Shown: positions 34,860-46,640 of the stretch, piece by piece | How positions within the stretch are numbered: position 1 is the stretch's first letter | Layout: every line of letters begins with the position of its first letter | Source: Gentiana macrophylla | Taxonomy: Eukaryota; Streptophyta; Magnoliopsida; Gentianales; Gentianaceae | Reading direction: 5' to 3' | DNA: 64,000 nucleotides | Assembly: GCA_026214975.1 (NCBI GenBank) | Contig: CM047810.1 | Span: 90,698,560-90,762,559, forward strand | Made by a program: the position numbers and the translations under genes | The notes under the pieces: model-generated | What the model was told of the DNA's origin: nothing | The model's input: the letters and a program-made list of their open reading frames with translations, nothing else | Databases searched by the model: none

Positions 34860-37391
34860 GCGCTTTGCAACTCCTCTATTGTGTATACCACCACCAGGCA
34901 CATGACAACGCCCACATGTCATGCTTCTCTTAAATTCACCTCACAGAAGCAATCCTAATCTTCTTTGGACGACACTGGGCCCGCTTTGGCGACGGAGGAA
35001 GAACATCGAAGCTCTTTGGAAGTGCTACTACTCTTGCCAGATCGATATATAGTAGAAATTGGATACAATCCAACATCATAGCTAGCAAAGATAACTCTTT
35101 GACAAATAACCTATATCAACAAAGTCATGCAATTCTTTGCCGGATCTCAATATACATGCAATGACATGATGACAAGGCACACCGGTCATTTGCCAATACA
35201 TACAAGAGCAAGTGAAGCGACTCCAAATTGGTGTGCAAGAAGGAGAAGAAAAAACCTCATACACATCTTTGGGACGATTTAATAATGTTCCAAGTTCTAC
35301 ACACATCAATAGACTTCCCAAGTCGTTTGTCTATCATGGGACTCACTTCCAGAATTCCATAACTTGACTTTACTCTTACGATCTACAAATATAAAAAAAA
35401 ACGCAACAATGCAGATTAAATGGTGAATGATACTACATATACTATAAATGAACTATCAAAGATGAAAATAAGTAAAACAAAGATACGACATCCGCTTCAT
35501 TATTTTAATCGAGCGACATCAAGTATCGACAAATAGGCGATTCCTCTCCTCCAAAATCCAATTATTAAAAGACTCACTTTGCCACTAGATGCCATCTCAC
35601 CATACCTCATCCCTTTAAAATCGCAGTAGCCCAATTCTCAAAAGGAATTGTACTAAGAAAGCATTGCACAACTTCACCACCCTCATCTAACATGTCGGTA
35701 ACTTCAAATTGAACAACTCAATAGTCGGACATAAGCACATGGTTTTCACAAAAAACCATACGCGCTTCTTAAAAACTTATCTTTGCTTCCTACTACGAGA
35801 ACACTTATCTGAATGTTCAACTTTAAATGATATATGCAGAAAGAATGAAAACTATTAGGAAACAATCGAGGAATTCCATCTACTAAACCCGAATTCCGAT
35901 CCGTAATGAATGTTATATTCCTGCTTGAACCAAGAATTTCTCTAAGATGGGTTAGAAACCAAGACCAATTCTCCACATCTTCGGCATCAACAAAGGCAAA
36001 ACACAAAGGAAACAAACCTGTTGTCAAAAAATAAGAAAAAAGAAAATCAGTCAACAAAACTAATCGGAAAACTCTGGTTCACTGTTTTAAAAAGAATCAA
36101 AACACACTGGTTCACTGTTCACAAATAGACATAAAAGACATTATGTCATTGCAAACTTGGAAAAGTGATATGAAATAAATTACTTTCATAAAGTGTTGGT
36201 TAGGGGAAACATGATATCAGTTAACTAACATCATGAAAAAACACAATAAGCAAAAAAATAATAATGTTACTCACTAAAACAACAACAAAAAAAAGAACAA
36301 AAAATGAAAAATAAAACATACCGTTGTTGCCATCTTTACCAATTGCGGACAAAATATGACCTTTGAATTGATTCTTTAAATGGGACCCATCCAAGAACAA
36401 CATTGGACGCAAATGTTGAAAACCTTTAATACACGCCGCAAATGCAACAAACAACCGTCTAAAACGGTTTGTTCCTTCATGAACATCCAAAATAACATAA
36501 GATCCGGGGTTCGTATCCAATATACTCTGCACATACGGACGTAGACCACGGTAGGATTCCTTGCAGTTACCATACAAGGAAGATTTAGCTTTGTCAACCC
36601 CCTTCCAAGCATTGTCATACGAAACAGTCAACCCATACTTTTTTAGCAAATCTTTCTTAACTAAATAAGGCCTAGTAGACGGATTGCTACGAACATCATC
36701 ACGGACTATATCGGCAACTAAACTTGAACTTCCCCGAACACCAGACAAAGTACGAGAAGAAAGACCACATGTATGCAAACTTTCCATTTCCCTTATATAG
36801 AAATGCTTATTAACGAGGATCTTCTAAGGCATGAACCATCCAAGGACAACCACGGTCAATATTCTTGGACAACAAGCGATCACCCTTTTACGGTCATTCT
36901 TAACAAAGGAAAACGGATAACCACTATCAATAGACATTTTCTGCAATGCAATCCTAAACTCAACGGCACCACCCTTATACCGTTGACCAACACCAACAAC
37001 ACACTTATTCCAACCAAGACTCAATAAAACATTATCTTCACGGGAGCAAAAAGTTGGAATAAAATCTTGGATGTCATCAACTACATCAGAAAATTCATCC
37101 TCATCAAAACCCAAAGAACTACATCTCATAGAAGAAGTCTTATCAGTTTCAAGTACATCGACCCTGACACGTTCAATTCCAAAAAGAGCGTGAAATCCTA
37201 ACCATATTTCTCAAATCCTCATCATTGGTAAGTAAACAATTTGGAAAATCAGGAAGTGCATAGGACAAAGAAACCTTATCTACCTCTAAACTATTCCACC
37301 TACACGACAGACGACTTAAGGTAGATTGGAACGTATCATTCAAATCTAAATGGATCACACAACACTCACCAAAGATATGAAAATAGACCAA
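34860..37391 (-). pseudogene. MuDR-type MULE transposase, split by frameshifts and introns
   Basis: Minus-strand order. An N-terminal piece at 37173-37391 (LTNDEDLRNMV) is followed after a 1-base frame break by VDVLETDKTSSMRCSS. The MuDR DNA-binding-like region at 36824-37129 has VGVGQRYKGGAVEFRIALQK and VKNDRKRVIA. The MULE catalytic domain starts in 36221-36787 (FVAFAACIKGFQHL, then MLFLDGSHLKNQFKGHILSA, first Asp in FLDGSHLK). It continues at 35746-36057 (WFLTHLREILGSSRN, ITDRNSGLVDG with the second Asp). A third acidic residue is in SESFNNWILEE at about 35560-35580, in another frame. A SWIM zinc finger (CSCMYWQMTGVPCHHVIACI) is at 35082-35321, and a C-terminal CGRCHVPG knuckle at about 34900. 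The DDE residues are all visible but not in one frame. It is transcribed inward, towards the array. Confidence 0.8.
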
Positions 37392-37447
37392 AAGGTCACG
37401 AGAGACAACTACAACAATAAAAAGAAATTAAAAGTTAGTTCAAATAC

Positions 37448-37770
37448 TAGTAATGTCAAAACTCTACGGTTCAACTTTGTTTTACAATAATGTCAATACT
37501 CTGCAGTTCTTTGTTTTACAATAATGTCAAAACTCTACGGTTCCTTTGTTTTACAATATTGTCAAAACTCTTTTAGTTCCTTGTTTTTACAATATTGTCA
37601 AAACTCTCAGTTCCTTGCTTTTGAGCTAGGCTAAAAATCACATGTTCTTGTACCATAAGATTGCCTCAACTACATTGTAACCACACTAGTTATCAAACAC
37701 TTTTATAAAAGTAAAACCATTTAACTACGTCAACAACAAACTAAAAAAATGTAGAAAATGGAATTCATTT
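37448..37770 (+). repeat. Block A2 with a 38-bp minisatellite
   Basis: About five tandem units of about 36-39 bp at 37448-37625, each roughly ACAATAATGTCAAAACTCT followed by a variant of GGTTCACTGTTTT. The same unique sequence as Block A1 follows (GCTAGGCTAAAAATCACATG, then CTTGTACCATAAGATTGCC). It lies on the outer side of the transposase gene. Confidence 0.75.
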
Positions 37771-37789
37771 CAAAAATCAAACTTCTTTG

Positions 37790-38400
37790 TTTCATGAAAC
37801 ACTAACACATGAAGAAACGCCGATGTCCAAGTTCTTTGTTTAAATTTAACTAATACAAATCAAATCTTGATACACAAAACTTCTCTAATTTATCATGTAA
37901 CCACACTAGTTAGCAAACAACATATAAAACAAAATTCAATTCAAACACTAAAGACCGGTTCACTTTGTTTACCGATAGACTCCTTAGTTCACTATTTTAC
38001 AAACAAAGCTAGAAAATTACAACATGTTCTTGTACATTTGTCTCTACACATAGACTCGGCTTGTATGATTTATCATATAACAACATTAGTTATGAAACAG
38101 CATATAAAACAAAACTCAATACAAAAAACTAAAGTACAATGTTTAAAGTTCATTGTTTCATAAAATGCCAACACAAGCACAAAAGGAAAACTCTTTTAAA
38201 AATAAAACCGTTTGAACTACATCAACAAAAATTATAAGTCATTTCATCATTAATAAAAACTAAATAAAACTCAATCATCATATAAAAGCAAATTCAATTG
38301 GAAAACTAAACAACATTGATTCAAGTTAGCAGTTTCACGAGATATGCTATCTGGTTCACTCGTTTACATCTAGGCAAAAAAATACATAATGTACTTGTAC
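37790..38400 (+). repeat. Single array-type unit plus Block B2
   Basis: 37790-38145 is one divergent copy of the 355-bp unit (CATGAAACACTAACACATG, TATCATGTAACCACACTAG, ACATAGACTCGGCTTGTATG). 38150-38400 repeats Block B1. With Block A2 it gives A-unit-B, the same order as A1-array-B1 but with one unit instead of nine. Confidence 0.75.
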
Positions 38401-39110
38401 ACTTGCATCTACATATACCCAGAGCTTATCTAATATCATGTAACAACACTACTTATCAAACAACATCGAAACAAAATTCAATTAAAGCATTAGTCTTCAA
38501 TGTTTCAAAGTTCTTTGTGTGTCTTACAAATTTATTCAAACAAATAGATAAATGCTTCACAAAATCCATCAAAAACACATGACTATACTTGAATCAATAA
38601 CACAAGAATAATGCAACTCACAGAGAGGACAAAAGAGCAAAATGATTACGGAAAAATAAAAAGGAAACTTCTTGAATTGGAAGAAGGAATCATTGACAAG
38701 CGCCTCCAAAGCCAATTAACGAACAAATTCAGAGCAATGGAATACGCAAACCTTTGAATAGATCGAGTGGTGACTTAATCGATCAAAGAATCAAACACAA
38801 AATCATATCAATTGAAGAAGAAAAATGGTAAAAATCCTTTAATAGATCGAGTTCTTTGCAAAATGGTTTTGTTTTCTCGAAACGACCTCGAAATCGAATA
38901 AGATACTTCCGATTAGCAATTTAATGGAATACGCAAACAACGTCTGAATCAAATAAAGACTAAGAAGAAGATGAAAGCGAAAAGCGGAAAGGAAGAATCA
39001 ACAGAAAAAGCGGAAAGGAAGAAGATCCGGGAGAGATTTTCATCGCGAGAAAAATTTGGGATTTTTTTTTGCGAGAATAAATTTTGGAGGAGAAAAGAAA
39101 TTGATTATGT
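38401..39110. other. Right inner flank of the MULE, probable 5' leader of the transposase gene
   Basis: No coding motif recognised. In minus-strand sense, 39060-38800 is pyrimidine-rich (for example CTTCTTCTTAGTC) like a plant 5' UTR and adjoins the right terminal repeat. Start of transcription not determined. Confidence 0.35.
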
Positions 39111-39589
39111 TGAATAATGGGAAAATAAAATAGTAAGGGTATTTTAGGTATTAAATGATGCCATTGTCCTTAATGACTTATCAAATGTTAAAGTTTGGAC
39201 TTAGCTTAATGAAATTATGTAAATGTCTTATTGACAATAAACTATAATATTTTAACTTCAATCAAATAGAGTTGTTCAGGTTGTAAAGAAGAGCATAATT
39301 TTTATTTTTCTTTTGTTATTTTTTTTGTTTGGGATACATTAAAGTAAAGGGGGCGATTGTCCAAAAATACACATATTAGACTTAATTAGGCAAATACGAC
39401 ACACTTAAATTTTATTTGGTAATAATGATACAAAATTAGTACATAGATCAAACTACCTCTAATTTTGTTTTGTTTTTGTTTTTTTAATGGTTTTTTTCTG
39501 GAGGCTTAAAAGTTTTTTTTTTCCTGAAAGTAAAAAGTTTTTTTTTTTCTTTTCTAGACGCTAAAAAGTTTTTCTTTTTTCCGGTGACC

Positions 39590-40350
39590 ACCTTGATGCA
39601 TTGACCACCGCAATGCAGTGACACCCACGATGCAGAGACGCCGCGATGCAGAGATGCCTCGATGAAGTGACACCGTGATGCATTGACCACCCCAGATCCA
39701 TTGACCACCGCGATGCAGTGGCCACCCGCGATGCAGTGACCACCCCCGATGCAGAGACATCGCGATGCATTGACCACCCTCAATGCAGAGACACCACGAT
39801 GCAGTGACCACCCCCGATGCAGAGACGCCTCGATGAAGTGACACCGCGATGCATTGACCACCCCAGATCCATTCACCATCGCGATGTAGTGGTCACCCCC
39901 GATGCAGAGACACTGCGATGCAATGACCGCCCATGATGTAGTGACCATCCCGATCACGAGACACCTGCTGCGATTCGGTGACCACCCACGATCGGTGACC
40001 ACCCCGATGCGGTGACACCGCAATCTGGTGAAGACCCACGATGATGGAGGCGTCGCGATGTAGAGACATTGCGATGCATTTACCACCGCGATGCAGTGAC
40101 TAACCCAATGCATTGACCACCGCGATGCAGTGACCTACCCAATGTCTTGACCACCGTGATGCATTGACCACCCCCGATGCAATGACACTGCGATGTAGTG
40201 ACCACCACAATGCATTTACCACCGCGATTCATTGACCACTGCGATGCAGTGACCACCGCGATGTATTGACCACCGCAATGCAGTGACCATCACGATGCAT
40301 TCACCACCATGATGCAGTGACTACCTTGATGCAGTGACCACTCGACTCGG
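39590..40350. repeat. Minisatellite of about 17-19 bp units (GATGCAGTGACCACC)
   Basis: About 40 degenerate units in tandem. The core is GATGCA(G/T)TGACCACC with C/G-rich joiners such as CCCC or GCG. Long minus-strand frames here (for example 209 codons) are translations of the repeat (VSASGVV, ASRC) and are not genes. A lone unit (TGACCACCCCGATGCAGTG) recurs at 47821-47839 beyond the LTR-element nest. Confidence 0.9.
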
Positions 40351-40765
40351 CTCTGTTGGTCCCTTGAAAAGGCTTTGGTTAAGTTTAGAGGGGGGTGAAT
40401 AAACTTAAAACTTAAAACTTTTGGAGTTAACAAACTCAAGCAAAGGTCGATGAGCTCTGGCCGATCGCTTTCGATAGTCTCACGACGATAGATATTACTA
40501 AATTTGTTGCAGCGGAATATATATGTTTATAGCCTTATTACTTGTTGTTAAAAGGATGATACCAAGTATTAGATACTCAGTACTATAAGTGTGTGATTCA
40601 ATTGCTAGTTTCAGTATGTTGATATTGTTGGACTTATTTTTTAAGTTTTAGTGATGAGTGCCAGACTAACTGTTATAGAGAAAAGGCAAAAAGATGTCTA
40701 GATAAGGTATATATTTCACACACTTAAAGATGTCTAGTTTTAGTGATGAGTGCCAGACTAACTGT

Positions 40766-43700
40766 TTCGATTTTTTTTCCGAGCATTATTTAGTTGATTA
40801 AAATAAATTGTATAAGGTATATATTTCATGGATTTGAAGATATAATGATCAATTTGGATGTGTATAACCAACGTGAACCGTAAGTGCATTGTAATTCCAA
40901 ATATATTTGTGTAACATGAATTCCTTCACGTAAAGCCTTTGATATTGAAGCGGAAAATTTTAAACTGTATCCATTCAGTATCCTAGTGGTTATTCTATAG
41001 ATAATTGCAGTAACTTAGTACCTAACTTTTGAACGTGTACTGTGAATATCTGAAGGTTTGAGTGTGATAGGAAGGATATAAGTTAAGTTTATTGGGAAAG
41101 AGGAATGAAAGGAAGAATACCAAACTAAGATGAATTATTTATATGTCGGTTGTAGCTACCAATGATTTGAGTGCAGTAGGGCGTTATCACGAAACGTCCT
41201 ATATCACTATGAGGTTTAAAAGCTCCCGACTGCCTGATGATAGTAGTCCAGCTAGGGTGTTATCACGAAACGTCCTATTGCTGGGAATGAAGGCATATGC
41301 TACAAATGTAAATAAAAAAAAATGACAATATGGAAATATGGTTGAAAACTTAGTTATCTTCTGACTATCCCCAGTATAAACTGAATGATATGCTTTAGGG
41401 ATTATCCTAATAAGTACACGGAAGGACTTTGGGTGGAATGTTACTGCTTATACCTAGAAAAGTCATTAGGACTGTCTGAATGGATATTTGTGCGTTTGCT
41501 TGAATTATTCAAGAGAGGATAGTGGAAATTGAAAAGGCTTGTCACACACACACACACACTCTGTTATACATTTATATTAAGGTTAAAGCCTGGTTGTAAT
41601 TCTAATGGTTGTATTATGTGGTTGTCCATTATATCTTATATCTTCATGAATTTATCTCTCATTCATTTTGTTTTATCGCTTGTTTTGCTCGAGGACGACC
41701 AAAAGCTAAGTGGGGAGTGGAGTCATTGGTCTAGCAATGGAATTAATGTTTATTTTGTATCAATAAATCCCTTAGTTTTCGATTTTTTTTCGAGCATTAT
41801 TTAGTTGATTAAAATAAATTGTATAAGGTATATTTCATGGATTTGAAGATATAATGATCAATTTGGATGTGTATAACCAACGTGAACCATAAGTGCATTG
41901 TAATTCCAAATATATTTGTGTAACATGAATTCTTTCACGTAAAGCCTTTGATATTGAAGCTGAAAATTTTAAAATGTATCCATTCAGTATCCTAGTGGTT
42001 ATTCTATAGATAATTGCAGTAACTTAGTACCTAACTTTTTGTTAGATGTAATATCGTCGGATCAATCATGGATCGACCCGATTACGCAGCGGAATGCATC
42101 AGATCTAGATCTAAACGAAACAAAGAACGTAAATTTAAGATCTAAACTACAAGGGGGTTTGGGAGCCTACCTTTTTATGGTGCTTAACTCCAAGAACGAT
42201 AGATCTCCAAGAACACGTATTTGAGAAGCCACAGTCTTCCAACGTGTGTCTCCCAGCAACACCAGGTGGATGGTGTTTCCCACCGCCGGACCTCCTTGAT
42301 ATGCTACCGGAAAAATCCCGAAGATTTTTCCAACTCGAACCCTAAGAATAGAGGCCGAAATTTTCAGCCAATTTCTCTTGTGAATAGTGACGTGAATAGT
42401 GTGTTTCAAAAGGCTTGGAAGAACTCTCTTTATATAGGAGAGTAAAACTTAACCTCCAAGGATTAAATAATTAAGAGATAATTATTACATTAATCCTTTT
42501 TCCAAATAAAAGATAAATAAAATAATTATCCCAAACAAATTAGGATAAATCATATTATTATCTAATATTTCATGAATTATCATTTAACAAATAAAAGATA
42601 AATCACACATTAAATAATTATCCAAAAAAACTAATTTCTTAATAATATATTAATGCAAATATGCGCCCAACACTTAGTCAAATAAGTCATGCGCATATTT
42701 CTATATTTGACCAATTAGGTCAAAAAGGTCAACACACCAATTTAGTAGAGTCATTAAAAATGTCTTTTCCGTGTATTTAATTATTTAGTCCAACTAAACA
42801 ATTAATCACATATCAATTAAATAGCCCAATCCACTATTTAATTAAAATTGAGCGCAACGACGAGAAACCTATATGCTTATATTAGGAGCCACGTCGGGGA
42901 CCATGGACCTATATTTCAGTAGCTACAATAAATCGAATAAAATTATTCATCGATGAATAATTATATCCAACCTATTAATTCCGGGATTACACCACCATAA
43001 ACCCGAAACCGAACTCTATCGAATATAGATAACTTACACTCAATTTATGAGTCGAAAGCGTCCCGCGATATAATCATTACATACGGATAAATCCTCCATA
43101 GATATTCATTTCGATTCGGGATATTTCCGTAAACCCTTCTAAAACATATTATCCTTATTTACCATTAACCCCCTAGTGATCAATTAGTTCATATTCAATA
43201 TAATATGAACTCGGCCGATCGATCGGTTTAGGGTCAACAAATAAGAGAATCGTCGTCTACTTACCGAGGAAGGAATGGATTCCATATCGTGATAGCACGG
43301 ACTACTCACTCATCCCGAGAATAGAGCCAACGAGAAGTGTTGGACCACATACTTCAAGTGATCCTTACTAACACATCAAACACTACCCTAGTTTAAGCGT
43401 TAAATGCGTGATCACCTCGGGATTAAGATTAATCCATATATGATCATCTTGTGATTCGATAAAACTTCTCGATTACGGAATTATATCGAGAACTCAAATC
43501 AAATCGGTCCAAATACTATATGATTATCGTCATATATAAATGCCCCACTAGTACTCCTATTACCGACGATCCGGATAAGGATCGTCACACCTAAAGTGTT
43601 ACGGCGCATTAATAGCAAATTAATCATGAGACCCGCACTCAGATTAATAAACGCTACGGACTAAGTTAATTTTAAGTACATCTCACTAACTCAATCCTCT

Positions 43701-44563
43701 TGTGTATAGCCATACATACGAAAGTTATGTGATTACATAAACGCAGGTACTTAGGGTTTTCAGTAGTGTCTTAATTATAAACATACATGCATATAATAAG
43801 ATGAATTATTATAAACATACATGCATATAATAAGATGAATTATTAATTCTGTCCTAAAACAATTATATAATTGTCTTTCGGGCACTACACCTAACACTTT
43901 TGAATGTGTACTGCGAATATCTGAAGGTTTGAATGTGATAGGAAGGATATAAGTTAAAGAAGAATACCAAATTTAGATGAACTATCTATATGTCGGTTGT
44001 AGCTACCAATGATTTGAGTGCGATGAGGCGTTATCACGAAGCGTTCTATATCACTATGAGGTTTTAAAAGCTCCCATTGCTCGATGATAGTAGTCCGGCT
44101 AGGGTGTTATCACGAAACGCCCTATTCTTTGGGAATGAAGGCATATGCTACAAATGAAAAAATTAAAAAAAAATGGAAATATGGTTGAAAACTTAGTTAT
44201 CTTACGACTATCCCCAAAGATAAAGCCCGAATAATATGCTTTAGGGATTATCCTAATAAGTACACGGAAGGACTTTGTGTGGAAATGTTATTGCTTTATA
44301 CCTAGGAAAGTCATTAGAATTTATCTGAATGGATATTTGTGCGTTTGCTTGAATTATTCAAGAGAGGATAGTGGAAATTGAAAAAGGCTTGTCACACGCA
44401 TTTCTGTTATACATTTATATTGAGGTTAACGCTGGTTGTAATTCTAATGGTTGCGACATCTAGTTGTCCCTTATATCTTATATCTTCATGAATTTATCTC
44501 TCATTCATTTTGTTTTATCGCTTGTTTTGCTCGAGGACGACCACCAAAAGCTAAGTGGGGAGT
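40766..44563 (+). repeat. Tandem duplication of a 1-kb gypsy-type 3' internal region, split by a solo LTR
   Basis: 40766-41785 and 41786-44563 share their sequence from CGAGCATTATTTAGTTGATT to GCTCGAGGACGACC...AAAAGCTAAGTGGGGAG, once the solo LTR at 42040-43896 is removed. The end GCTCGAGGACGA...AAAGCTAAGTGGGG is the region that precedes the 3' LTR in many plant gypsy elements. In the second copy it runs into TGTGATGAG (44564), a likely LTR start. No protein motif in either copy. Confidence 0.8.
42040..43896 (-). mobile_element. Solo LTR, 1857 bp, with 5-bp TSD
   Basis: Ends are TGTTAG...CTAACA, and the 5-bp target-site duplication CTTTT is at 42035-42039 and 43897-43901. In minus-strand sense it starts TGTTAGGTGTAGTGCCCG, a start typical of a plant LTR family. 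It has no internal region, so the element was removed by LTR-LTR recombination. It contains a 39-bp direct repeat near 43785-43845 (ATTATAAACATACATGCATA). No long frame inside. Confidence 0.9.
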
Positions 44564-45149
44564 TGTGATGAGAGACAAATTAATGATCATTATTACGACA
44601 TTTTACCCCAATATTGATACCACTTTGAGCATTATTGTACCAATTTAAGTCAATAATTACTTAATTTTATCCAAATATATAAATAGTGGTTATTATATAA
44701 ATTATCGTATTTTTATAAGTTTTTATAAGTTTTGTACCGGTTTAGTAACCGGAGTATCGTGTCGGATTTACGTTTGGTATTTTGGTGGTTTATTGCAGAA
44801 TTATAGGTTGACCAAAATCCCGAGTAATGACACGTTTTGATGCCTAAAAGAGGTATTTTTAGGGATATAAGAGTGTGCCACTAACTTAAGTGGTCAAGTG
44901 GCTCAGTGGTTAGTGGTACCACTAACGAATTATATCTTCGACGAACAAATGGCTCATTAAAACGGCATTTTCTGAAGAAGTGTCCTTAATGAAAGTTGTA
45001 GATCTTTGAAAGAGCTTTCCAACGCATTTATAAAACAAAATGAATGAGAGATAAATTCATGAAGATATAAGATATAATGGACAACCAGATAATACAACCA
45101 TTAGAATTACAACCAGGCTTTAACCTTAATATAAATGTATAACATTCCT

Positions 45150-46640
45150 ACCAATAAATAGAGGACTCCTAATTCAGATACAAATGATGAATTATAAGAG
45201 AAAAATACAGATAATCCTGAGCTTCGATTTATGATCAAGAAAAACACCCTGCTGACCCTACTGAGCTTAAGGCTACTGATCCAGAGAAAATCTTCAAGTG
45301 TAATCTGTATTCAAGCTACATCAAGTTTACACACTTGAAGATTGCAACCTGCTGATCATATCATCCTGATCAAGCTGCTGCAACTGAATCATTTACTTTA
45401 TTCAAACTTTCTTTTACAAGAAATCATTGAAGATAGTGAAGCACACATCGTGTGAAAGACTATTGTTTGTGGTGGAAGTGGTGAAGAGGCAATCCTACCC
45501 TTCAAGGACCAGTGGAAGACTTTGGGCGACAATTTACATGTTCCTAGTTTTCAGTTTGTGAAGCCATAGCTATTGGTGAAGGACAAACATCTTAGGGATT
45601 TTTGTAACAAACTATCTCAAGAATCTCTACAGTGAATTACCTCCAACAAACGGGGAGAAAAGTGGGTGACGAGATTACACCACCTGGAACCACTATAAAA
45701 TCTCCTACTTACTTTACTGCATTTATATTCGCATTTAGTTTATTACACACATCAACTCTTGAATCTAGCAAGCCGAATTCGCACACATACACTCTGAGTA
45801 TCTAATACTTAGTATCATATTTAACAACAAGTAATAAGGCTTAATTTTGATATATTTCCGCTGCACAAATTCAGTAAACTCAACAGTCAACAGACTACTG
45901 ATTGTCAGCAGACTATTGAAATCATCAGCCATTTCTTTGAAGTTCTTGAGTTTGTTAACTCCAAAATTTTAAGTGTTAAGTTTATTCACCCCCCTCTAAA
46001 CTTAACCAAAGTCTTTTCAAAGGACCAACAGATATAATCAGTATACTTAAATGTAGAAAGTCAGTAGGCAATTTTTATAGTGGTTCCAGGTGATGTAATC
46101 ATGTACGTCCACTCTTCTCCTATGATGTTGGAGGAAATTCACTAGAGATCTTTGACGTACCAGTTACAAAAATCCCTAAACTGCTTGTCCTTCACCAATA
46201 ACTATGGCTTCACAAACTGAAAATTTGAAACGGGTAAGATTGATGTTTCAAAGTATTCCACTGGTCCTTGAAGCGTAGGATTGCCTCTTCACCAGCTCCA
46301 CCACAAACAACAGTTCTTGACACCTAAGTGTTTCTCTGTCTTCAGCAGGTTTCTTGTAAAAGAAAGATTGCATCAAGTGAATGATTCAAATATCAGCAGC
46401 TTGATCAGGATGAAATGATCAGCAGCTTGATATCTTCAAGTGTGTAAACTTGATGTAACTTGATAGAAGGTTACACTTGAAGAGTTTTCTGGATCAGTAG
46501 CTTTAAGCTCAGTGATGTCAGCAGGGTGATTTCTTGATCAGAAACTTGACAGCTTTAGATAGATTATATTTTTTTCATCACTTTTCCTCACTTTTCATCC
46601 CTTGAATCTGAATCAGGAGTCTTCTATTTATAGGTGAGAA
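45150..46640. repeat. Large inverted repeat with arms of about 570 bp
   Basis: Left arm 45150-45720 and right arm 46060-46640 are reverse complements with moderate divergence. Shared phrases include TCACCCTGCTGAC / ACACCCTGCTGACC, TACATCAAGTTTACACACTT, GGTGAAGAGGCAATCCTAC, CAGTTTGTGAAGCCATAG and ACCTGGAACCACTATAAAA. The 340-bp spacer (45721-46059) is itself related by inversion to 40355-40620. A transcript through it would fold into a long hairpin. Confidence 0.8.

Larger units (their letters stand above)
24720..39262. mobile_element. Large Mutator-like element carrying an Ulp1-like gene (ULP-MULE)
   Basis: The two ends are related as degenerate inverted repeats. The left end (about 24720-24830) has TTATAGTTT, CATTAAGGACAATG and CCATTTTAACCTTAC. 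The right end, reverse complemented (39262 to about 39110), has TTATAGTTT, CATTAAGGACAATG and CTAAAATACCCTTAC in the same order. Two genes face inward from the ends: an Ulp1-type protease gene on plus and a MuDR-type transposase on minus. Plant MULEs carrying Ulp1-like genes are known (the Kaonashi-type group). Between the genes lie a 3.2 kb tandem array and duplicated noncoding blocks. A 30-bp A-tract at 24821-24850 and MULE-typical 5'-UTR-like DNA sit inside the left end. Exact ends and a 9-bp TSD were not resolved. Confidence 0.7.

Noticed and set aside
39484..40113. 209-codon minus-strand frame and two overlapping frames
   Set aside because: They translate the minisatellite; the peptide repeats follow the DNA unit in all frames and show no gene signals.
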